Source of the DNA: an uncultured Bacteroidales bacterium
GTDB lineage: Bacteria > Bacteroidota > Bacteroidia > Bacteroidales > Bacteroidaceae
Length of the DNA: 64,000 nt
Reading direction: 5' to 3'
Assembly (NCBI GenBank): GCA_902801475.1
Contig: CADCIO010000006.1
Span: 27,762 to 91,761, forward strand
Part shown: positions 55,642 to 62,682 of the stretch, piece by piece
Position numbering within the stretch: position 1 is the first letter of the stretch
Layout: each line of letters begins with the position of its first letter
Notes under the pieces: model-generated
The model's database searches: none
The model's input: only the letters and a program-made list of their open reading frames with translations
What the model was told of the DNA's origin: nothing
Position numbers and translations under genes: made by a program

Positions 55642-55851
55642 ATGAATAATGATACAATACATCTTATAAAGGACAGTGCATCGACATTCTTGAATATTGC
55701 ACAGATGGCGCAGTATCGGGTGAAGTATGTGCAGGAGAGGAGCCCTAAGGACAGGGATAAGATGTACCAACATGCCTTCTTTGCTGGAGTTGGTATACTC
55801 TCCCTCTTGACGATGGGAATAGTGGGTTTGATGGAAAGCCGAAAGTTATGA
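55642..55851 (+). CDS. Small single-span membrane protein
   Basis: The protein has 69 residues. A polar half (IAQMAQYRVKYVQERSPKDRDKM) precedes one hydrophobic segment (AFFAGVGILSLLTMGIVGLM) and a short basic end. It starts 18 bases after the previous gene, so it is probably co-transcribed. Function is unknown. Confidence 0.55.
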   Translation: MNNDTIHLIKDSASTFLNIAQMAQYRVKYVQERSPKDRDKMYQHAFFAGVGILSLLTMGIVGLMESRKL

Positions 55852-55885
55852 CTGTCCCTGTCATTTTTGAAATAGTGAAAGTGTG

Positions 55886-56269
55886 ATGCAAACGGTACAA
55901 CAACAATATATAGCGAATTGGCATGATAGCTTTGTGGGGTATATTAGGCAATATGAAGCATTTATTGCCGCACTGATTGTGTTGCCGGAGGCGACAGAAG
56001 ATGACAAGCAGGTACTTGATTGGATTAAGTTGATGCTTCATGGCAAGGATACACAAGAAGTAGAAAAGGACTTGGCCAATGGAACGGTATCAAAGAGTAC
56101 TCTTGACAAGATAGAAAAACTTAATAAGGATATTGCTGATGTTGCAGTGGAACAATTGAAAACAGAAGCTGTGGTAAAGGAATTTTTTAAGCGGTTGACT
56201 CACCTTAAGATTGAACAAGACAAGAAAGCTGAAGAGTTAAGATTGAAGACACTGAATATATGTATTTAA
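55886..56269 (+). CDS. Unknown helical protein
   Basis: The protein has 127 residues from the ATG at 55886 (a GTG lies just before it). It is highly charged and predicted all-helical; the region KLNKDIADVAVEQLKTEAVV and the C-terminal LKIEQDKKAEELRLK suggest coiled coils. No known motif. It ends the operon-like run that begins with DUF262. Confidence 0.55.
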   Translation: MQTVQQQYIANWHDSFVGYIRQYEAFIAALIVLPEATEDDKQVLDWIKLMLHGKDTQEVEKDLANGTVSKSTLDKIEKLNKDIADVAVEQLKTEAVVKEFFKRLTHLKIEQDKKAEELRLKTLNICI

Positions 56270-56312
56270 TACTAGAGAACTTAGCAAGTAATTGAACTCC
56301 TCAAAAACTGTC

Positions 56313-56364
56313 ACTCGAGTCAAATCATCGATTGACTCGAGTCAAATGGCAAATCGACTCGAGT
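56313..56364. repeat. Three ACTCGAGT palindromes at 22-base spacing
   Basis: The 8-base palindrome ACTCGAGT starts at 56313, 56335 and 56357, exactly 22 bases apart, with related AAAT/ATCG spacers. The spacing equals about two helical turns, so all three face the same side of the DNA. The outer copies could also pair in RNA (CACTCGAGTC with GACTCGAGTG) ahead of GGTTTTTAG, so a terminator for the upstream operon is the other reading. Confidence 0.7.
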
Positions 56365-56420
56365 GAAGGTTTTTAGTGAGTGTTGTCACGACGACTCTAT
56401 TTTAACCTGTTGGTTGAATT

Positions 56421-56447
56421 AAAATGATTTGTCAATATGGAATTTAA
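56421..56447 (+). pseudogene. Remnant of an opine dehydrogenase gene 3' end
   Basis: The 27 bases match the last codons of the gene at 46057-47076 with three differences. They translate as KMICQYGI and stop, against KMIRQYGI and stop. No longer match is visible upstream. Confidence 0.6.
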
Positions 56448-56708
56448 TGAAAACTAAAATTTCTGATAAGTCAACTTTCTAGACTATTGTCTCCGAGCAG
56501 CATAACTTTTAATTCTTAATTCATTAGTGTCCCGTTAAAATTGGGACGAGTTAAATATTAATCAAATAGCCCCGGAATAAGGGACCCCAATTGCCCCTTG
56601 ACATCATTGAATTTGGTCTTTGCAAGCAGTTATCCGGTCTGCGTTCTTCCTTTCAAAAACAATTGGAAACGCGCTAACCCCTAACCGCTAACAAACCCTC
56701 CCACATTG

Positions 56709-56770
56709 CCAACGATACTACATCCGTTTTTTTACTATTCCTTTCAGGGTGCAAGTCCGCGGCTCTTTTA
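56709..56770 (+). repeat. Dispersed repeat, copy 2
   Basis: It matches 47550-47613: CCAACGATACTACATCCG at the start and GGGTGCAAGTCCGCGGCT at the end, with a 2-base shorter middle. Between 56450 and this point (about 260 bases) nothing recognisable is seen. Confidence 0.75.
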
Positions 56771-56788
56771 TAAAAATAAAATAACGCA

Positions 56789-56858
56789 TAGCTGAGGGGG
56801 AGTAAATGACCATATCTCTCATTCTTCGGTTCAATAGTATGGTCACCCCTCCTTAGCT
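56789..56858 (+). promoter_or_regulatory. Large hairpin in the leader region of the PEP mutase gene
   Basis: The inner stem TGACCATA/TATGGTCA is perfect (8 pairs). The outer stem pairs AGCTGAGGGG with CCCCTCCTTAGCT apart from small bulges. TTTTACATATATTTTTT follows. It lies about 100 bases before the PEP mutase start. It may be a terminator of upstream transcription or a leader structure; both fit. Confidence 0.6.
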
Positions 56859-56961
56859 TTTACATATATTTTTTCGAAATATTAACAAAACAATTAATAA
56901 TTCTTATAAAATAAATCATTCCCACTTATGACAATTTGGGTATGATTGATATTATAACAAT

Positions 56962-58971
56962 ATGAAAGCTTTAATTCTCAACAGTGGTCTTGGTCACCGC
57001 ATGGGCGTTATTACAAAGGAACACCCAAAATGCATGACAGAGATATCCCATGCGAACACCATTTTGAGCCGCCAGCTTAAGATGTTGGTTTCCTTTGGTG
57101 TGGAAGAAGTGGTGATGACCACAGGTTATTACGACAAGGTGTTGGTTGATTATTGCGATGCTCTGCATCTGCCCCTCAAGTTCACCTTCGTCAACAACCC
57201 CGTTTACGACTCCACCAACTACATCTATAGCATCTACTGCGCCAAGGAGCAGCTCAAAGATGACGACATCATCCTGATGCATGGCGACCTCGTGTTCGAG
57301 AGCCAGGTGATGGAAGCCGTCATCGACAGCCCTGTCAGCTGCATGGCAGTCAGCAGCACCCTCCCTCTCCCTGAGAAAGACTTCAAGGCCGTCATCAGGG
57401 ACGGGCGCATCGAGAAGGTGGGCATCGAGTTCTTCGACGATGCCATGGCAGCCCAGCCCCTTTACAAGATCCTGAAGCAGGACTGGCTCACATGGCTGCA
57501 GAACATCGAGAAATTCTGCGAGGCAGACAACCGCAAGTGCTATGCCGAGAACGCCTTCAACGAGGTGAGCGACCAGTGCAAGATCTATCCCTGTGATGTG
57601 CAGGACATGCTCTGTGCCGAGATCGACACACCCGAAGACCTGGAAGCGGTCAGCAAGCGCCTGGCCGAGATCAACGAGCGCACAGTCTACATGTGTTTCT
57701 CCACCGAATACATCCACTCAGGACACGTCGCCATCATCAACAAGGCACGCCGCCTGGGCAGACTCATCATCGGCATCCTCTCCGACGAGGCGGTAGCCAG
57801 CTATAAGCGCTATCCCCTCATCCCGTTCGAGGAGCGCAAGGCACTCATCGAGAACATTGCGGGCGTAGAGCGTGTGGTTGAGCAGAACACCCTCTCCTAC
57901 AAGGAGAACCTGCTCGCCATGAAACCCGACTATGTGGTGCACGGCAACGACTGGTGCGAAGGCTTCCAGAAACCCATCCGCCAGGAGGTCTGCGAGGTGC
58001 TGGCCACCTATGGCGGCAAACTCGTGGAATATCCCTACAGCGACAGCCCCAAGTACAAGGAACTTGACGCCGCCCACCGTGCCGAGGCCTCCATGCCGGA
58101 CATCCGCAGAGGACGCCTGCGCAAGCTCATCAACATGAAGGGGCTCGTCACCGCCATGGAAGCCCACAGCGGCATCACAGGCCTGATTGTGGAGAACACC
58201 ACCGTCCTCCAGGACGGAAAGACCTACCAGTTCGACGCCATGTGGGTCAGCTCGCTCTGCGACTCCACCGCCAAGGGCAAGCCCGACATCGAGCTGGTGG
58301 ACATGACCTCACGCTTCCGCACCATTGACGACATCATGGAAGTGACCACCAAGCCCATTATCTTTGATGGCGACACAGGTGGCTTGACCGAACATTTCGT
58401 ATATACCGTTCGTTCTCTGGAACGTATGGGTGTATCCATGGTCATCATCGAGGATAAGACCGGACTGAAGAAAAACTCCCTCTTCGGCACGGAGGTCAAG
58501 CAGACACAGGCATCCATACCGGACTTCTGCGAGAAGATCCGTGCAGGCAAGCACGCCCAGAAGACCAGGGAATTCATGATTTGCGCCCGCATCGAGTCGC
58601 TCATCCTCGAGCAGGGCATGGACGACGCCTTGGCGCGTGCTTTTGCCTTCAGCGAGGCCGGTGCCGATGCCATCATGATCCACAGCCGCAAAAAGGATCC
58701 AGCAGAGATCTTCGAGTTTGTCGGGAAATTCCGCGAGAAGAACACCGCCACCCCCATCGTGGTTGTCCCCACGTCCTTCAACACCGTGACCGAACAGGAA
58801 TTCAAGGAGCGTGGCGTGAACGTGGTCATCTATGCCAACCAGCTCACCCGCACAGGCTTCCCCGCCATGCAGGATGCAGCCCGCACCATCTTGGAGAACC
58901 ACCGTGCCAAGGAATGCGATGACAAGTGCATGTCCATCAAGGAAATCATCACCCTCATTCCAGAAGAGTAA
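56962..58971 (+). CDS. Three-domain PEP mutase with two nucleotidyltransferase domains
   Basis: The protein has 669 residues. Domain 1 (1-235): LicC-like nucleotidyltransferase (LILNSGLGHRMG, KCMTEI, MHGDLVFES). Domain 2 (about 240-365): TagD-like cytidylyltransferase with HSGH at 252-255 and a later WCEGF segment. Domain 3 (about 385-650): PEP mutase of the isocitrate-lyase superfamily with EDKTGLKKNS at 497-506, the signature that separates mutases from hydrolases. PEP mutase makes phosphonopyruvate, the entry step of most phosphonate synthesis. A cytidylyltransferase joined to PEP mutase is known in Fom1, where it activates 2-hydroxyethylphosphonate as the CMP ester. The gene is much richer in C- and G-ending codons than the island to its left. 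Confidence 0.88.
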   Translation: MKALILNSGLGHRMGVITKEHPKCMTEISHANTILSRQLKMLVSFGVEEVVMTTGYYDKVLVDYCDALHLPLKFTFVNNPVYDSTNYIYSIYCAKEQLKDDDIILMHGDLVFESQVMEAVIDSPVSCMAVSSTLPLPEKDFKAVIRDGRIEKVGIEFFDDAMAAQPLYKILKQDWLTWLQNIEKFCEADNRKCYAENAFNEVSDQCKIYPCDVQDMLCAEIDTPEDLEAVSKRLAEINERTVYMCFSTEYIHSGHVAIINKARRLGRLIIGILSDEAVASYKRYPLIPFEERKALIENIAGVERVVEQNTLSYKENLLAMKPDYVVHGNDWCEGFQKPIRQEVCEVLATYGGKLVEYPYSDSPKYKELDAAHRAEASMPDIRRGRLRKLINMKGLVTAMEAHSGITGLIVENTTVLQDGKTYQFDAMWVSSLCDSTAKGKPDIELVDMTSRFRTIDDIMEVTTKPIIFDGDTGGLTEHFVYTVRSLERMGVSMVIIEDKTGLKKNSLFGTEVKQTQASIPDFCEKIRAGKHAQKTREFMICARIESLILEQGMDDALARAFAFSEAGADAIMIHSRKKDPAEIFEFVGKFREKNTATPIVVVPTSFNTVTEQEFKERGVNVVIYANQLTRTGFPAMQDAARTILENHRAKECDDKCMSIKEIITLIPEE

Positions 58972-59026
58972 AAATAAAAATAAAGGTTAAAGGTTATGGG
59001 TTAATGGTTAATGAAAGGGCTGCGCG

Positions 59027-59419
59027 ATGGAGGGGAATAATTTTTCGTTTGAGAAATTAGAGGTTTATCAAAAAGCAAGGGTATTAGTTAAAGAGGTATA
59101 CTTGCTACAGAATAGCCTCCCAAAGGAAGAACGATATGCTTTAGGCGACCAAATCCGTAGAGCGGCTGTATCTATAACTGCAAATTTTGCTGAAGGTAGT
59201 GGACGGCAGTCTATAAAAGAGAAGATACATTTCATAGAAATAGCATTTGGCTCGATGACGGAAGTGTTCTGTGAACTTCAGATAGCTTGTGACCTTGGCT
59301 ATATCAATTATGAGAAACTTGATGCTCTGAGGCCCCAATTTACTGACATTGCAAGAATGCTTTCAGGTTTACGCAATAAGTTTCTATATTTGCTAAATTC
59401 ACCCACCACCTCTCATTAA
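59027..59419 (+). CDS. Four-helix bundle protein (S23-like)
   Basis: The protein has 130 residues. FEKLEVYQKARVLVKEVY, RYALGDQIRRAAVSITANFA and EGSGR are the hallmarks of the family first found in rRNA intervening sequences. It lies between the PEP mutase and decarboxylase genes and is flanked on both sides by short repeats (GGTTAAA type before, ACCTCTCATTAACC type after); its last residues (NSPTTSH) are coded by them. It has no evident part in phosphonate synthesis. Confidence 0.88.
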   Translation: MEGNNFSFEKLEVYQKARVLVKEVYLLQNSLPKEERYALGDQIRRAAVSITANFAEGSGRQSIKEKIHFIEIAFGSMTEVFCELQIACDLGYINYEKLDALRPQFTDIARMLSGLRNKFLYLLNSPTTSH

Positions 59420-59453
59420 CCTTTAACCATTCACCATTAAACATTATAAATTT

Positions 59454-60596
59454 ATGATAAGTCCGAAGTTTTTTTACGACACATTAGCGTCATACGATAT
59501 AAATTTCTATGCAGGCGTACCTGATTCTCTCTTAAAGAACCTCTGCGCCTACATCACCGACCATGCTGATGCATCCCACAACATCATTGCCGCCAACGAA
59601 GGCGGCGCCATGGGATTGGCGGCAGGTCACTATCTGGCAACCAGCCAGATTCCTGTAGTGTATATGCAGAATTCTGGTGAAGGTAACATCATCAACCCTT
59701 TGGCCTCTCTCACGGATCCTGATGTCTATAACATTCCAGTTCTGCTGGTGATAGGTTGGAGAGGCAAGCCTGGTGTTCATGATGAACCCCAGCATGTCAA
59801 GCAAGGCAAGGTCACTACAGGCCTGCTCAATGTCATGGGCATTGACTATACCGTTCTCTCCAAGGAAGAGGACAAGGCTGAAGCCCAAATCAAAAAGGCC
59901 GTAGCTTATATGCAGGCCACCAAGCAGTGCTATGCGCTGGTCATTGAGAAAGACACCTTCGATACCTACACCCTCAACTCTCAACTCTCAACTTTCAACT
60001 TTCAACTTTCCAGAGAGGAGGCCATCCAAACGGTGGCATCTTATCTTGCTCCAAAAGACTGCATCGTATCTACAACAGGTATGATCAGCCGTGAACTTTT
60101 CGAATACCGCACAGCGAAGAACGAAGGTCACGAGCGTGACTTCCTTACAGTCGGCTCCATGGGTCATGCCTCTCAGATTGCCCTTGGCATTGCATTAGAG
60201 AAGCAAGACCGTAAGGTCTGGTGTTTTGATGGCGACGGCGCCTCCATCATGCACATGGGCTCTATGGCCATCGTCGCCAGCAAGGCACCAAAGAACTATA
60301 TCCATGTGGTCTTCAATAATGGTGCCCACGACTCTGTAGGCGGTCAACCCACAGTGGGTCTCCAAATAGATCTCCCAGCCATTGCCAAAGCCGTTGGCTA
60401 CAAACAGGTGTTCTCCGTTGACAACAAAGAGGACTTGTTGAACCTTCTTACCTCTCACCTCTCACCTCTTACCTCTATAGATGGTCCCATCTTCCTCGAA
60501 GTGAAAGTCAAGAAAGGTAATCGCAAGGATCTCGGTCGTCCGACAACCACACCCATTCAGAACAAGGAAGCCCTGATGAACTTTCTTAAAGGTTAG
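59454..60596 (+). CDS. Phosphonopyruvate decarboxylase
   Basis: The 380-residue thiamine-diphosphate enzyme turns phosphonopyruvate into phosphonoacetaldehyde and pulls the PEP mutase equilibrium forward. YAGVPDSLLKNLC and NEGGAMGLAAGHYLA are typical N-terminal features. The cofactor motif is WCFDGDGASIMHMG followed by VFNNGAHDSVGGQPT. Two repeat arrays lie inside the gene: 59973-60010, read as LNSQLSTFNFQLS between the two halves, and 60448-60478, read as LTSHLSPLTS. Confidence 0.93.
   Translation: MISPKFFYDTLASYDINFYAGVPDSLLKNLCAYITDHADASHNIIAANEGGAMGLAAGHYLATSQIPVVYMQNSGEGNIINPLASLTDPDVYNIPVLLVIGWRGKPGVHDEPQHVKQGKVTTGLLNVMGIDYTVLSKEEDKAEAQIKKAVAYMQATKQCYALVIEKDTFDTYTLNSQLSTFNFQLSREEAIQTVASYLAPKDCIVSTTGMISRELFEYRTAKNEGHERDFLTVGSMGHASQIALGIALEKQDRKVWCFDGDGASIMHMGSMAIVASKAPKNYIHVVFNNGAHDSVGGQPTVGLQIDLPAIAKAVGYKQVFSVDNKEDLLNLLTSHLSPLTSIDGPIFLEVKVKKGNRKDLGRPTTTPIQNKEALMNFLKG
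59973..60010 (+). repeat. 7-base repeat array inside the decarboxylase gene
   Basis: Units are TCAACTC and TCAACTT, in frame. It falls at the boundary between the pyrimidine-binding and diphosphate-binding halves, where added residues should be tolerated. Confidence 0.9.
60448..60478 (+). repeat. Second 7-base repeat array inside the decarboxylase gene
   Basis: CTCACCT/CTTACCT units are read in frame as TSHLSPLTS, shortly before the C-terminal GPIFLEVKVKKG segment. Confidence 0.85.
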
Positions 60597-60623
60597 AGAT
60601 TATTGGTTATAGGTTATAGAAAA

Positions 60624-61745
60624 ATGGAACAAAAGATAATTCAAAGTGTAGATAAGCTTTCAGACATTCTGCAAGAAGTGGAATGTCGGAAACTGTTTTT
60701 GGTTGTAGACTCCTCCTTCCCGTTCCTGAACATCAAGGACACGATTGAGTCGTTGGAAGTGGAAAAGGTCTTTTTCTCAGATTTCACCCCTAATCCCCTT
60801 TACGAGGATGTATGCAAGGGCATCAACCTCTTAAAGTCAGAGCAGTGCGACGCAATCCTTGCAGTGGGAGGAGGAAGCGCCATTGATGTGGCCAAATGCA
60901 TCAAGCTCGCAGTCCTTGCCCAAGAAGGGAATCAAGCCATCATCCCCCCATTGGTTAACACCCGTGTGGCGTGCGATGGATCGAAGCTCCCCATCATAGC
61001 CATTCCCACCACAGCCGGCACTGGCAGCGAATCCACCCACAATGCCGTGATGTACTATGAGGGAGCCAAGCAGACCGTCACCAACGACGGTATCCTGCCT
61101 GATATAGCCATTCTGGAGCCATCAGTCCTCAAGACACTGCCTCTCTACCAGAAGAAATGCACCATGCTTGATGCCCTCTGTCAGGGCATAGAATCCTGGT
61201 GGAGCGTCAACTCTACAGAAGAGAGTTATGAGTACAGCCGCAAAGCCATCGAACTGATTATGGCAAACTGGCAAAAGTACATTTTTGACAATGATGCCGA
61301 GGCGGCAGCCAATATCATGCTCGGGGCCAACTATGGCGGTCGTGCCATCAATATCACCGCCACCACAGCCGCTCATGCCTTCAGCTACAAGATAACCTCC
61401 TTGTACAAGCTGCCCCATGGTCATGCCGTGGCAGCAGGTCTTCCAGAAATATGGGAATACATGCTTGGTCATATGGACAAGTGTTTGGACACTCGAGGAG
61501 AAGCATATCTCATAGACATCTTCTCCCAGATTGCAGCAGCTATGGGCTGCTCTACTCCTGTGAAAGCCATAGCCAAGTTCCGTGAGATGCTCTCAGATAT
61601 GGAAATCTATAACCCTGTTGCCATCAACAGAGAAGAAGAGATAAACATTCTCTCTCATTCTGTCAATCCTATCCGATTAAAGAATAATCCTATAGCGTTA
61701 GATGATTCAGCTATTCAGCTGATATATGAGATAATCCTCAATTAA
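60624..61745 (+). CDS. Iron-containing alcohol dehydrogenase, likely phosphonoacetaldehyde reductase
   Basis: The protein has 373 residues from the ATG at 60624; the frame extends 21 bases further up to a TTG. VGGGSAIDVAKCIKL is the NAD(P) site, and the metal ligands are in KLPHGHAVAAGLPE and the preceding AAHAFSY. IPTTAGTGSESTHNAV is the group III ADH signature. Next to PEP mutase and decarboxylase genes such enzymes reduce phosphonoacetaldehyde to 2-hydroxyethylphosphonate. That role is inferred from the context. Confidence 0.85.
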   Translation: MEQKIIQSVDKLSDILQEVECRKLFLVVDSSFPFLNIKDTIESLEVEKVFFSDFTPNPLYEDVCKGINLLKSEQCDAILAVGGGSAIDVAKCIKLAVLAQEGNQAIIPPLVNTRVACDGSKLPIIAIPTTAGTGSESTHNAVMYYEGAKQTVTNDGILPDIAILEPSVLKTLPLYQKKCTMLDALCQGIESWWSVNSTEESYEYSRKAIELIMANWQKYIFDNDAEAAANIMLGANYGGRAINITATTAAHAFSYKITSLYKLPHGHAVAAGLPEIWEYMLGHMDKCLDTRGEAYLIDIFSQIAAAMGCSTPVKAIAKFREMLSDMEIYNPVAINREEEINILSHSVNPIRLKNNPIALDDSAIQLIYEIILN

Positions 61746-61758
61746 TAAATTATATAAG

Positions 61759-62682
61759 ATGTTACCTATACAATTAACATTGCCAGATAGCTTCTTGGAT
61801 GAGGAAGTGCGTGATGGTTTTCTTGTTTCTTCACAAATGAAACATGTATGGGCTGTTGAATTGGATTTACTTAATGAATTCATCAAGATTTGCAAAAAGC
61901 ACAATATTCAATTTTATGCAGCTGGAGGAACTATGCTTGGTGCTGTTCGTCATAAAGGGATTATACCGTGGGACGATGACATAGATGTTATGATGCTGAG
62001 GAGTGAGTTCGAAAAGTTTTGTAAGATCGCACCACAAGAGTTTCAACATCCTTATTTTTTCCAGACTGAAGAAACGGATCATGGGTGTTATAGAGGTCAT
62101 GCCCAATTACGGAATAGTTTGACTACCGGTGTGTTAGCTTCAGGCTTTGATGAAAAGAAGAATATTAATCAAGGTATTTTTATTGACATTTTTCCGTTAG
62201 ATAATGTTCCTGATATAGGAAAAGCATCTTTTTATAAAAAGTTAAAAAGACTGCGTGGGAAATGTTATGCTTTTCAGAGAAGAGGATTGAAAAAGGCATT
62301 TAACGGGAATCGACAAATGTATAAACAATGGTATGATAACTTGTGGAAGTTATGCCCATCGTTGGCTTTAGAAATCTGTGACAGATATTATAAGCGTTAT
62401 GAGAAAACAGTCATTATGTATAACTCTCAACAGACAAAAGAGGTCATGATGACCCCTTTCCACGAAGACCGATGGACATGGAATCGTTCAGACTTGAATT
62501 CCTCAATTGAGATTCCTTTCGAAATGTTATCAATCCCCGTTCCTAAAGAATATGCTAACATGCTAACGAAGACATATGGTAATTGGGAGAAGTTTGTCGT
62601 TGGAACATCTGTCCATGGTGGTGTTATTTTTGATGTAGAGCATCCTTATCAAGAGTATTTGGCGAATCAAGAAAATAAATGA
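61759..62682 (+). CDS. LicD-family transferase
   Basis: The protein has 307 residues. YAAGGTMLGAVRHKGIIPWD and DDIDVMM form the LicD core. FHEDRWTWN and VFDVEHPYQEYLANQ are further typical parts. LicD proteins move phosphocholine-type groups from CDP-carriers to glycans. Here the likely donor is a CMP-phosphonate made by the neighbouring genes. It overlaps the flippase start by 4 bases. Confidence 0.9.
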   Translation: MLPIQLTLPDSFLDEEVRDGFLVSSQMKHVWAVELDLLNEFIKICKKHNIQFYAAGGTMLGAVRHKGIIPWDDDIDVMMLRSEFEKFCKIAPQEFQHPYFFQTEETDHGCYRGHAQLRNSLTTGVLASGFDEKKNINQGIFIDIFPLDNVPDIGKASFYKKLKRLRGKCYAFQRRGLKKAFNGNRQMYKQWYDNLWKLCPSLALEICDRYYKRYEKTVIMYNSQQTKEVMMTPFHEDRWTWNRSDLNSSIEIPFEMLSIPVPKEYANMLTKTYGNWEKFVVGTSVHGGVIFDVEHPYQEYLANQENK

